In this document: positions 51,095 through 63,933 of the stretch, piece after piece
How the letters are laid out: the number at the start of each line of letters is the position of its first letter
Numbering within the stretch: the stretch's first letter is position 1
Assembly (NCBI RefSeq): GCF_000255295.1
Contig: NC_017030.1
Location: 6,980,328-7,044,327 of the forward strand
DNA from: Corallococcus coralloides DSM 2259
GTDB taxonomy: Bacteria; Myxococcota; Myxococcia; Myxococcales; Myxococcaceae
Reading direction: 5' to 3'
Length of the DNA stretch: 64,000 nt
The notes under the pieces: model-generated
Databases searched by the model: none
What the model was told of the DNA's origin: nothing
What the model saw: the letters and a program-made list of their open reading frames with translations, nothing else
Made by a program: the position numbers and the translations under genes

Positions 51095-51808
51095 GTGAAG
51101 CGCCTGCCCACCCTGCTCGCCTGTTCGCTGCTGGCCAGCGCGAGCGCCTCCGCCGCGGGGCGGACCGCCTCCACGTTCCGCTACAAGCCGTCGCCGGACG
51201 ACGAGCGCCCCGTCATCGTGGATGCCACCATCGGGCCCCAGGGCAGCGACTTCGCCATGCGCCTGAAGTTCAACAAGGACCCCTTCGGCGAGGAGTGCAA
51301 GCAGCGCTGCGCCAACATCACCCTCTTCCTGGACACCGACTCCAGCGTCCAGTCCGGCCTCCACCTGCCCGCCAACAAGGCCCCGGAGAACGGCGCCGAC
51401 CTGGCGGTCGTCATCCAGGGCGTGCGGGAGTACAAGCGCCAGGACGCCCCCCCGGAGATGACCCTGCGCGTGAAGATCCGCCAGCTGAGCTCGGACGCCA
51501 CCAGCGCGGACGGGGGTGAGCTGCTCGCGGACCTCAACCACCGGCAGGACCCGGAGCGCATCCAGACGGACGGCACCACGGTCTACCTGCTGGTGGACGC
51601 CACCAGCGCGCTCTTGCCCTCCGCCCGCAAGGTGCGCGTCATCTACCACCCGCCGGGGAGCAAGGCCCTCACCGCCACCATCAACGGGATGGCCGGTGGC
51701 GGCTCCGGCCGGGGCGTGCAGATCTTCAAGCGAGGCAAGGGCTGGGGCCGCGCCCCTGACGCGGAGGGCAAGAAGCCCCGCGCCAACGCCGACGGCGACA
51801 ACGGCTAG
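51095..51808 (+). CDS. Exported protein of unknown function
   Basis: A 237-residue protein with a signal peptide (about 1-20, cleavage around ASA). The body looks beta-rich: STFRYKPSPDDERPVIVDATIG, then DFAMRLKFNKDPFGEECKQRC and NITLFLDTDSS. A Cys pair (ECKQRC) may form a disulphide. The C-terminal 30 residues are basic and Gly-rich. The GTG at 51095 is chosen because AGGAGG (51080-51085) is 9 nt before it; an ATG at 51065 lacks one. Function unknown. Confidence 0.7.
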   Translation: MKRLPTLLACSLLASASASAAGRTASTFRYKPSPDDERPVIVDATIGPQGSDFAMRLKFNKDPFGEECKQRCANITLFLDTDSSVQSGLHLPANKAPENGADLAVVIQGVREYKRQDAPPEMTLRVKIRQLSSDATSADGGELLADLNHRQDPERIQTDGTTVYLLVDATSALLPSARKVRVIYHPPGSKALTATINGMAGGGSGRGVQIFKRGKGWGRAPDAEGKKPRANADGDNG

Positions 51809-52090
51809 TCCAAGCAGCCCGCCAGCCAGGCCCGGCCCCTACTCCCCTCGGAATTCCGGGGGGTTGGCGGTGGGTTTCAAGCAGGCAGAGGACTGTACGG
51901 ACGTGCAGAAGTTTCGGGCTGGAGCCGACGCAACCACCCGAATTCGTTCTCAATGTCAGAGGCCCATGGTAGTCCCGCCCATCTGACGTCGAGGGTCCGA
52001 CCCGACTGGTAGTCGCAGCGCGCACGGCTTGCCGCCCGCGCGCCGCGTCACGCCCGGCCGGTCGGCCCGTGTGAAACCCATCTGGATTCC
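51809..52090. other. Intergenic leader upstream of parC
   Basis: This 282-bp stretch is noticeably less GC-rich than its surroundings, with two EcoRI-type GAATTC sites about 80 bp apart (near 51850 and 51939). Short open frames exist on both strands but none has a ribosome site or coding character I can support. It should contain the parCE promoter, which I could not place with confidence. Confidence 0.4.
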
Positions 52091-54475
<2,385 letters not shown>

Positions 54476-54485
54476 CGGGAAGGCC

Positions 54486-56416
<1,931 letters not shown>

Positions 56417-56417
<1 letters not shown>

Positions 56418-56471
56418 AAAAGCGGGAGTCCCCGCACACCCGGGATGGGCGCTTTTCCGTCCCGGGTGTGC
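56417..56471 (+). terminator. Compound hairpin after parE, likely terminator
   Basis: A perfect 12-bp stem is formed by 56434-56445 and 56460-56471. AAAAGCG (starting at 56418) can alternatively pair with CGCTTTT (56450-56456), and the TTTT run follows a G/C stem as in intrinsic terminators. The two foldings exclude each other. It separates topoisomerase IV from the PEGA gene. Confidence 0.6.
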
Positions 56472-56513
56472 ATTGGTCTTCCGGCCCGCGGGTCGGCTAG
56501 CATCCGCCGAATC

Positions 56514-57977
56514 GTGAACACCACCCGCCTTGCCCTGACTGTCGCGCTCGCCTGCGTGCTGAGCGCTCCCGCCGCCGACGCCGCCACCAAGCGGAAGTCC
56601 GCCGCGAAGAAGAAGCGCCCCGCCGCCACCAAGAAGGTCCCCGCGGCCGTCCCCGAGGACACCTTCACCCCGCCGGAATCCGCGGAGCCCGAGTCGGACG
56701 CGCCAGTGGCCCCCAAGGCGGCCGCCCCCGCGCCCCTCGCCCCGGTCATGCCCGCCGCTCCGAAGAAGGTGGTGGATGCTCCGGCCCCGGCGGTGCGCCC
56801 GGCCCCGGCCAACGCGGTGGCCATCTTCGGCGTGGCCCGCCAGCCGGCCGCGACGGACTCCGCGGCGAAGCTGGAGGACACGCTCACCCGGCGGCTGGGC
56901 AGCGCGGGGGACGTGCAGTTCGTGGACCTGGCGACCGCCTTCCCGCCCCCGGAGCCCCAGGGCAACCCCCGCGGTGACGCCCTCTTCGACGAGGGCCGCG
57001 CGGCGTACGACAACCTGGACCCGGACGCCGCGGCGGTGAAGTTCAAGGCGGCCGCGGAGGCCTACGTGCAGCGCCCCGGCGACCTGCGCCCGGAGAAGCT
57101 GGGGGAGACGTACCTCTTCCAGGGCGCGTCCCAGCTGCTCAACGGCGACGTGGCGGGCGCGAAGGCGGCCTTCACGAACGCGCTGCTCGTGGAGCCGTCG
57201 CTGAGCCCGGACGCGGGCCTCTTCGGCCAGGACGTGCAGCGGGTGTTCTCCGAGGCGCAGAGCGAGCTGAACGCGCAGCCGCAGGGCACGCTGGTGGTGA
57301 CCACCCAGCCGCAGGGCGCGCGCGTGCTGGTGCGCGGCCGCGACGTGGGCACGACGCCGCTGGCCGGCGCGAAGCTGGCCCCGGGCCGCTACCCCGTGCA
57401 GGTGGTGCTGCCGGGCTACGCCCCGTTCGCGACGTACGTGGAGGTGAAGCCGTCCGCCCCCACGGAGCTGAAGACGAAGCTCGGCTCCGCGCCGGGCCTG
57501 TCCGCGCTGCGTGACGCGGCGACGAAGGCCGGCACGGAGGCCGCCTTCGACGCGGACGGCACGCCGCCGGAAGTGGGCGCCATCGCCGAGCGGCTCAACG
57601 CGCGCTACGTGGTGCTGGCGGCCACGTTCCAGGACAAGAAGGGCCGGCTGCACGGCGAGGTGCAGGCGTGGGACGTGCGCACCAAGAACCGCCTGCGCGG
57701 CGTGGAAGTGGACTTCGGCAAGCGCGACGGCAAGGGCAGCGCGGACTTCGCCGCGGACCAGGTGCACACCTTCCTCACCGGCGCCGCGCTGCCCCAGGGC
57801 CGCGAGGACTCGAAGGAGCCGCTCGTGTCCAGCGACTCCGTGCTGCGCAAGCCCTGGTTCTGGGCGGCGGCGGCGGGCGTGGCGGCCGTGACGGCGGGCG
57901 TGGTGTACGTGGCCACCACGGACCGCGGCCCCGGCTTCAACCCGGTCAACGGGCTGCCCGGTGGAATTTCCTTCTAG
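56514..57977 (+). CDS. PEGA-domain envelope protein
   Basis: A 487-residue protein. The signal peptide (about 1-25) is followed by a Lys/Ala/Pro-rich low-complexity stretch (25-115). A TPR-like part (about 165-260) precedes the PEGA domain (about 265-340, GTLVVTTQPQGARVLVRGRDVGTTPL). Near the end is a membrane helix (about 452-474). PEGA domains are surface or peptidoglycan-associated. The start is GTG 56514; an upstream in-frame ATG lies within the terminator hairpin. It overlaps slightly with the leader of the second PEGA gene. Confidence 0.82.
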   Translation: MNTTRLALTVALACVLSAPAADAATKRKSAAKKKRPAATKKVPAAVPEDTFTPPESAEPESDAPVAPKAAAPAPLAPVMPAAPKKVVDAPAPAVRPAPANAVAIFGVARQPAATDSAAKLEDTLTRRLGSAGDVQFVDLATAFPPPEPQGNPRGDALFDEGRAAYDNLDPDAAAVKFKAAAEAYVQRPGDLRPEKLGETYLFQGASQLLNGDVAGAKAAFTNALLVEPSLSPDAGLFGQDVQRVFSEAQSELNAQPQGTLVVTTQPQGARVLVRGRDVGTTPLAGAKLAPGRYPVQVVLPGYAPFATYVEVKPSAPTELKTKLGSAPGLSALRDAATKAGTEAAFDADGTPPEVGAIAERLNARYVVLAATFQDKKGRLHGEVQAWDVRTKNRLRGVEVDFGKRDGKGSADFAADQVHTFLTGAALPQGREDSKEPLVSSDSVLRKPWFWAAAAGVAAVTAGVVYVATTDRGPGFNPVNGLPGGISF

Positions 57978-58005
57978 TTCCGGCGTCAAGCGCACAGGAC
58001 TCCTC

Positions 58006-59217
58006 ATGAAAGCCCTTCCGCTCGCGCTCGTGCTGCTGCCCGCCCTGGCGCTGTCCGCCTCGTCGTCCCAACCGGGCCGCATCTCCGCGCTGCTCATCCC
58101 CATGGACCCGTCGTCCGAGTCCTCGGGGGTGCAGATGGAGAGCTACATGAACGACGCGCTCGGCAACTTCGCCAGCTACGCCGTGCGCAAGCCGCGCGAC
58201 CTCTTCGGTCTGCCGGACGACCCGGCCGCGCAGGCGTCCTTCCAGCGCGCGAAGAAGGGCTACGAGGAGAGCGTCAAGGCCTTCGAGGCGCGCGAGTACG
58301 AGGACGCGGAGCGCAAGGTGCGCGCCACCCTCAAGGAGCTGGACGGCTCCGTCGCGGCCATGACGTCCTGCTTCCCGCTGTGCGACGCCCTGGCGCTGCA
58401 CGGCGCCATCCTCCAGCTGCGGGGCGACGTGGAGGAGGCGAAGCTGCTGCTCATCGACCTGATGGCGCTCAACCCCACGTTCGAATTGAACCCCAAGCGC
58501 TTCAGCCGGGAGTTCATCAGCCTGCGCGTGCAGGTGGCGACGAGCCGCACCTCGCAGCTGCGCGGCAGCGCCACCTTCAAGTCCCGGCCCGCGGGCGCCC
58601 GCGTCTACCTGGACGGGGAACCGGTGGGCTACACGCCGCTGACGCTGCCCACGCTGCCGGTGGGCAAGCACCTGGTGCGCATGGAACGGCCGGGCTTCCG
58701 CCAGTTCGGGCAGATCGCGGAGGTGACGCCGGACGACGTGGACGTCGTCGCCTCGCTGGTGCCCACGGCCACCTACAAGGCCTACGACGCGCAGCTGGAC
58801 AAGGTGATTCCGGACGTGTCGCGCGGCAGCGACAAGCCGGCCAACGCCGTCGTCTCGCTGGGCAGGTCGTTGAGCCTGGACCGGGCGATGGTGGGCACCG
58901 TGCGCGTCATCCCGGAGCGGGGCACGGAGCTCGCCGTGGGCCTCTTCGACGTGAAGAGCGGCAAGCGCCTGGGCTCGCGCAAGCTGGTGCTCCAGGGCGA
59001 CGAGTACGGCCAGCTCAAGTCGGAGATGGAGCGGGTGGTCAACCAGCTCCTCAACAGCGAGGGCGAACAGGTCCAGAAGAAGCGCGACCCGCTGGACAAC
59101 CGCAGCGGCTCGGAGGACTGGGGTTCGGAGGACCGCGGAGGCAACTCCCGACAGTCCGTCAAGAAGCACTCCGGGGATGATCCGCTGGACGACGTGTCGG
59201 GTACCGAGGACTGGTGA
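58006..59217 (+). CDS. Second PEGA-domain exported protein
   Basis: A 403-residue protein with a signal peptide (about 1-18), a helical repeat part (about 75-160, EEAKLLLIDLMALNPTFELNPKRF), a PEGA domain (about 185-255, ATFKSRPAGARVYLDGEPVGYTPL) and an acidic, Ser/Asp-rich tail (from about 360). It shares its plan with the preceding gene, so the two look like diverged duplicates. The ATG at 58006 starts 28 bp after that gene; an in-frame GTG at 57961 would overlap it. Confidence 0.82.
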   Translation: MKALPLALVLLPALALSASSSQPGRISALLIPMDPSSESSGVQMESYMNDALGNFASYAVRKPRDLFGLPDDPAAQASFQRAKKGYEESVKAFEAREYEDAERKVRATLKELDGSVAAMTSCFPLCDALALHGAILQLRGDVEEAKLLLIDLMALNPTFELNPKRFSREFISLRVQVATSRTSQLRGSATFKSRPAGARVYLDGEPVGYTPLTLPTLPVGKHLVRMERPGFRQFGQIAEVTPDDVDVVASLVPTATYKAYDAQLDKVIPDVSRGSDKPANAVVSLGRSLSLDRAMVGTVRVIPERGTELAVGLFDVKSGKRLGSRKLVLQGDEYGQLKSEMERVVNQLLNSEGEQVQKKRDPLDNRSGSEDWGSEDRGGNSRQSVKKHSGDDPLDDVSGTEDW

Positions 59218-59265
59218 CACGCGGCGCTTGTCCCGGGACGGCTCGCACCTAGAGTCCCGGGCCGT

Positions 59266-61752
59266 ATGCGCCACCTGCCGCTGCTCGCCCTCCTCCCCAG
59301 CCTCGCGCTTGCCCAGACGGGCGCCGTCGACGGAACCCCCGTCCCGCCCCTGGGCGTCACCCTGCCGCCCACCAACGCGGCGCTCATCGACGAAGCCCCT
59401 GCCCTGTCGCTCAACCCCGCCGGCCTGGGGTTCCAGGACGCGGGGCAGCTCTTCTACCTCCACGAGCGAAACCTCCAGTCCGACTCCGTGGGCGACGCCG
59501 TGTTCCTGGGCACGCGCCTCCTGGGCCTGGGCGCGGGCTTCTCCCTGGAGTGGATCCGCGGCGAGAACACGCCGGACTACCGCAAGACGTCCTTTGGCCT
59601 GTCGCTGGGGCCTCGCACGCTGCAGCTGGGCGCCGCGCTGCACGACTTCAGCAGCTCGGATGACCGCCGCATCAGCGGCCTGACCAGCTGGGACGTGGGC
59701 CTCACCGCGCGCCCCTTCCGCTTCCTGTCGCTGGCCGCGGTGGCCAAGGACCTGAACGCGCCGGAGCAGGACGGCCTCAAGCTGTCGCGCCGCTACAACT
59801 TCGGCCTGGGCCTGCGCCCGCTGGGTGAGCGCTACACGCTGGGCGTGGACTGGCTCTTCGCGGAGGGAGGCTTCCGGGAGGGCCTGGCCACGTACACGCT
59901 CCAGGCGGAGGTGGTGCGCGGCCTGCGGCTGAGCGGCGGCCTGTCCCACGGCTTCGTCAGCGGCATTCCCCTGGCGCTCCAGCTCGCGGCCACGGTGGAC
60001 CTGGGCCACGCGGGCCTGACGTACGCGGCGGGCGGCGCGGGCAACGGCCTGGACCACGTGCTGCAGGTGCGCCTGTCCTCGGAGCGCTACCGCGCCCTGC
60101 ATGGCGGCGGCGGCGTGGTGGCGCTGCTGGATTTGGACGACATGCTCGCGGGCGGCGTGAGCCCCGCGCTGGCCATCCTGGGCGTGAGCGAGACGGACCC
60201 GTACCTGCGCCTGATGAAGTTCCTGGACCTGGCCACGCGCGACGAGCGGCTCAAGGGCGTGGTGGTGAAGATGGAGGGCCTGCCCGGCGTGGGCTGGGGC
60301 ACGGCGGAGGAGCTGCGCCAGTCGCTCCTCAAGCTGCGCGAGTCGGGCAAGAAGGTCGTGGTGGTGATGCTGTCCGGAGATGACCGCAGCTACCTGGTGG
60401 CGTCCGCGGCGGACAGCGTCTACGCGCTGACGGAGGCGTCGCTGCCCATCAACGGCCTGTCCGCCACGGTGACGTCGCTGGGCGGCACCATGGAGAAGCT
60501 GGGCGTGACGTGGGACGTGGCGCGCGTGGGCGAGTACAAGACGGCGATGGAGCAGTTCACCCGCTCCGACATGAGCCCCGCGGAGCGCGAGACGCTGGAC
60601 GCGTACCTGGACTCCCAGGTGACGCACTACGAGAAGGCCGTGGAGGCGGGGCGCAAGCTGCCCCCGGAGCGGCTGCGCGCCGCGTGGGCCCAGGGCATCC
60701 TGTCCTCCAAGCGGGCGCAGACGGCGGGCCTCCTGGACGGCGTGGTGTCCGCGACGGAGCTGGACGCGCGCGTGGCGGAGTGGTTCCCGGGCATGCGCTT
60801 CCACCCGACGTACTCGCCGCGCGATGAGCGCGAGGACCGCTGGGGCCTGCGCCGCCGCATCGCGGTGGTGCCGGTGCTGGGCGACATCACCGGGGGCCGC
60901 AGCCGCGAGGACCCGCTGGGCTTCGCGCGGCTGGCGGGCGCGGAGACGGTGGTGCGCGCGCTGGAGGAGGCGCAGGAGGACCCGTCCGTGGTGGCCATCA
61001 TCCTGCGCGTGGACTCCGGCGGCGGTGACGTGCTGGCGTCGGACCTGATGTACCGCGCGGTGCTGGAGGCGAAGAAGCACAAGCCCGTCATCGCCTCCAT
61101 GGGCGACGCGGCGGCCTCCGGCGGCTACTACGCGGCGATGGCCGCGGACGAGGTGCTGGCGGAGCCCACCACGCTGACGGGCAGCATCGGCGTCTTCTAC
61201 CCGAAGCCCGCGCTGGAGGGCCTGGGCACGAAGCTGGGGGTGAACCAGGAGACGCTCAAGCGCGGCGACATGGCGGACCTGCTGGAGTGGTGGAAGCCGT
61301 GGACGCCCGAGCAGCAGGCCGCGGTGCAGACCTGGGTGGACGACTCCTACGACACGTTCATCACGGAGGTCGCCCGCAGCCGGAAGATGGACAAGGCGAA
61401 GGTGGACGCCGTGTCCCGCGGCCGGGTGTGGAGCGGCAAGGACGCGCTCGCCCGGGGGCTGGTGGACGGGCTGGGCGGCATGCCGGAGGCCATCGCGTCG
61501 GCGCGCAAGCGCGCGAAGGTGGCCCCCTCGGAGGAGCTGGACCTGGACGTCATGGGGGACGCGCGCGGCTTCCTCTCCGGGCTGGGCGGAGAGCCCGGCG
61601 TGCACGCGCTGGCGGGGGTGCTGCTGCCCGCGCTGCCGGAGCGCCCGCCGGAGGCCCTGTCCGTGCTCGCCCGGGAGGTGGGGCTGGGTTCGCCCGAGCT
61701 CCTGCGCCCCGGCCTGAAGGCCATGATGCCCTTCCGCGTGCGCATCCGCTGA
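59266..61752 (+). CDS. sppA: SppA-type protease fused to an outer-membrane-barrel-like domain
   Basis: An 828-residue exported protein (signal peptide about 1-16, LALAQT). Residues about 20-265 are beta-rich with alternating hydrophobic strands and phrases such as PALSLNPAGLGFQDAGQLFYLHE, typical of PorV/FadL-like barrels. The rest (about 280-800) is a double SppA (S49) peptidase: Lys425 in VGEYKTAM and Ser618 in GDAAASGGYY form the dyad. SppA degrades signal peptides at the inner membrane. Here the barrel-like part suggests the outer membrane or periplasm. The fusion is unusual and is discussed in the findings. Confidence 0.85.
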   Translation: MRHLPLLALLPSLALAQTGAVDGTPVPPLGVTLPPTNAALIDEAPALSLNPAGLGFQDAGQLFYLHERNLQSDSVGDAVFLGTRLLGLGAGFSLEWIRGENTPDYRKTSFGLSLGPRTLQLGAALHDFSSSDDRRISGLTSWDVGLTARPFRFLSLAAVAKDLNAPEQDGLKLSRRYNFGLGLRPLGERYTLGVDWLFAEGGFREGLATYTLQAEVVRGLRLSGGLSHGFVSGIPLALQLAATVDLGHAGLTYAAGGAGNGLDHVLQVRLSSERYRALHGGGGVVALLDLDDMLAGGVSPALAILGVSETDPYLRLMKFLDLATRDERLKGVVVKMEGLPGVGWGTAEELRQSLLKLRESGKKVVVVMLSGDDRSYLVASAADSVYALTEASLPINGLSATVTSLGGTMEKLGVTWDVARVGEYKTAMEQFTRSDMSPAERETLDAYLDSQVTHYEKAVEAGRKLPPERLRAAWAQGILSSKRAQTAGLLDGVVSATELDARVAEWFPGMRFHPTYSPRDEREDRWGLRRRIAVVPVLGDITGGRSREDPLGFARLAGAETVVRALEEAQEDPSVVAIILRVDSGGGDVLASDLMYRAVLEAKKHKPVIASMGDAAASGGYYAAMAADEVLAEPTTLTGSIGVFYPKPALEGLGTKLGVNQETLKRGDMADLLEWWKPWTPEQQAAVQTWVDDSYDTFITEVARSRKMDKAKVDAVSRGRVWSGKDALARGLVDGLGGMPEAIASARKRAKVAPSEELDLDVMGDARGFLSGLGGEPGVHALAGVLLPALPERPPEALSVLAREVGLGSPELLRPGLKAMMPFRVRIR

Positions 61753-62011
61753 AAGGCCCCCGGGGAGGTCACCCGGTGGACAGCCCACGCACACGGGCGG
61801 CGAAAATGCGGGCGCCCCATCCGGGCGCTCTGTTAGGGTGTTGAGTGCCTCCCGGCCGGCGCTAGGGCCGTCGGGGGGTTTCAGGAACCGGCGGTTTCGG
61901 CCTTCTCGCAGGCCCCGCGTCCGGCTTCCTGTCCCAAAACCTGCTTCCTGACGTCCCCGGCGGGCCCGCTCACGGCCGCCGCCCTCAAAGGGCCGTCACG
62001 CGTGGAGCCCC
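61753..62011 (+). promoter_or_regulatory. 259-nt leader of rho
   Basis: The long untranslated stretch before rho contains the hairpin GCGCCC-N5-GGGCGC (61812-61828), which may end the sppA transcript, and CT- and C-rich tracts further on (61900-61960). Rho often represses its own gene by early termination within the leader. C-rich, unstructured RNA here would fit, but this is inference. Confidence 0.35.
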
Positions 62012-63604
62012 ATGAGCGAGAATTCCGACAACCCCGAGACCCGCAACCCGCCGCCCCCGCCCGCGGCCGCCCGTCCCCCTCCGCCCCCCGAGGCGGACGA
62101 CGACGGCGGTGACGACGAGGGCGACGAGGGCCCCGACGAGGGTGAGGCCTCCGCGGGTGGCGCTGCCCAGAACGGCGCCCCCGGAGCCCCCGGCCAGGGA
62201 GGCCGCCGCCGTCGTCGTCGCCGCCGCCGCCGTGGCGCGCAGGTGCACTTCACCCCGGAGGGCCAGGCCTACCGCATGACGGCGGGCCCGGACGGCCAGC
62301 AGGTGCAGGTCTTCCTGACGCCGCAGGAGCTGGAGCAGTACCGCCAGCGCCAGGCGCAGCAGCAACAGCAGCAGCCCCAGGGCGGCGGCCAGCCGCAGGG
62401 CCAGGAGAACCGCCCGCAGGACGGCGGGCAGCCGCAGCCGCGGCATGAGCACCCGCGCCATCAGCAGCAGCAGCGCGGCGGACACGCCCAGGGCGCGCCG
62501 CAGCAGAACCTGGCGCCCGTGGAGGGCGTGCTGGACACGGAGGCCAAGGGCCCCAACGCGTTCCTGCGTCAGGTGAAGCGCAACCTGCTGGCGTCCCCGG
62601 ACGACCCGGAGCTGCCGAAGAACCTGGTGCAGAAGCTGCGCCTGCGGCAGGGCCAGTACCTCACCGCGTTCGCGCAGATGCGCGGCCACAAGGGCGTCAT
62701 CCAGAAGGTGGACACGGTGGACGGCCGCCCGCTGGACGGCGCGCCCCGGCTGCCGCACTTCGCGGACCTCACCTCCGTGGACCCCACCGAGCGGCTGAAG
62801 CTGGAGAACGGCCACAAGGAGATGGTCACGCGCGTGTTGGACCTCATCGCGCCCATCGGCAAGGGTCAGCGCGCGCTCATCGTCGCCCCGCCCAAGACGG
62901 GCAAGACGATCATGCTCCAGCGCATCGCGCAGGCCATCATCCAGAACCACCCGGAGTGCCACGTCATGGTGGTGCTCATCGACGAGCGTCCGGAAGAAGT
63001 GACGGACATGCGCCGGAGCATCAAGGCGGAGGTCATCGCCTCCAGCTCCGACCGGCCCACGGGTGACCACCTCAAGGTCGCGGAGCTCGCGCTGGAGCGC
63101 GCCCGCCGGCTGGTGGAATCCGGCAAGGACGTGGTCATCCTCCTGGACTCCATCACCCGCCTGGCGCGCGCCTACAACAAGGAAGTGGACAGCTCCGGCC
63201 GCACCATGACGGGCGGTGTGGACAGCCGCGCCCTGGAGCGCCCCAAGCGCATCTTCGGCGCCGCGCGCGCCACGGAAGAGGCGGGCTCGCTCACCATCAT
63301 CGGCACGGCGCTCATCGACACCGGCAGCCGCATGGACGAGGTGATTTTCGAGGAGTTCAAGGGCACGGGTAACTCCGAGGTCACCCTGGACCGCCTGCTC
63401 GCGGAGAAGCGCGTCTTCCCGGCCATCAACATCGCCCAGTCCGGCACGCGCAAGGAGGAGAAGCTCTTCACCCTGCGCGAGTACGAGAAGGTGAAGAAGC
63501 TGCGGCAGATGCTCTTCTCCGTGAAGCCGGTGGAGGCCATGGAGGCGCTCGTCAAACGGCTCGGCCGGTACACCTACAACGACGAGTTCTTCGACGAGTT
63601 GTAG
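62012..63604 (+). CDS. rho: Transcription termination factor Rho with disordered N-terminal extension
   Basis: A 530-residue Rho helicase. The motor core has Walker A APPKTGKT (Lys298) and Walker B VVILLDSITRLARAY, then a complete C-terminus with GTGNSEVTLDRLLAEKR. The RNA-binding cold-shock part begins near VEGVLDTEAKGPNAFLR (169-185). The first 168 residues replace the usual N-terminal helical bundle. They comprise Pro/Asp/Glu-rich (1-45), a run of ten Arg (65-74), then Gln/Gly/Pro-rich (112-165). Disordered extensions of this kind can drive RNA binding or phase separation in other Rho proteins. The gene is single, with a long leader. Confidence 0.95.
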   Translation: MSENSDNPETRNPPPPPAAARPPPPPEADDDGGDDEGDEGPDEGEASAGGAAQNGAPGAPGQGGRRRRRRRRRRGAQVHFTPEGQAYRMTAGPDGQQVQVFLTPQELEQYRQRQAQQQQQQPQGGGQPQGQENRPQDGGQPQPRHEHPRHQQQQRGGHAQGAPQQNLAPVEGVLDTEAKGPNAFLRQVKRNLLASPDDPELPKNLVQKLRLRQGQYLTAFAQMRGHKGVIQKVDTVDGRPLDGAPRLPHFADLTSVDPTERLKLENGHKEMVTRVLDLIAPIGKGQRALIVAPPKTGKTIMLQRIAQAIIQNHPECHVMVVLIDERPEEVTDMRRSIKAEVIASSSDRPTGDHLKVAELALERARRLVESGKDVVILLDSITRLARAYNKEVDSSGRTMTGGVDSRALERPKRIFGAARATEEAGSLTIIGTALIDTGSRMDEVIFEEFKGTGNSEVTLDRLLAEKRVFPAINIAQSGTRKEEKLFTLREYEKVKKLRQMLFSVKPVEAMEALVKRLGRYTYNDEFFDEL

Positions 63605-63662
63605 GCCCCGGCTGCCCGCGCGGGGGTGGTGTGGCGAGCCCTGGATTGCGTAAGGTGAGCGC

Positions 63663-63929
63663 ATGATTCAGGGCTCGGGCCGCTGCCACTACCACCCGGA
63701 CCGCGCGGGCCTGGGCGTCTGCGTGGAGTGCCGGCGCGTCATCTGCCGCGAGTGCACCACGCAGTTCGAGGGCATCAACCGCTGCGCCAGCTGCCTCGAC
63801 ACGCGCCGCAAGGCGCTGGAGGGGCCGCCGCCCCGGCGCGAGTGGAGCGTGGCGCACGTGGTGCTGGCGCTCGTGGGCGTCGTGCTCGTGTGGGGCGGCG
63901 TCCTGTTGGCGGCGCACGCGGTGGGCTAG
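63663..63929 (+). CDS. Small B-box-like zinc-finger membrane protein
   Basis: An 88-residue protein. The N-terminal 45 residues carry Cys/His pairs, in CHYHPDR, CVECRRVICREC and CASC, like a B-box zinc finger. A membrane helix (about 64-85) closes the protein. B-box-plus-helix proteins are common small membrane proteins in myxobacteria and actinobacteria. The function is unknown. It may be co-transcribed with the next gene, which starts 4 bp after the stop. Confidence 0.8.
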   Translation: MIQGSGRCHYHPDRAGLGVCVECRRVICRECTTQFEGINRCASCLDTRRKALEGPPPRREWSVAHVVLALVGVVLVWGGVLLAAHAVG

Positions 63930-63933
63930 CGCG

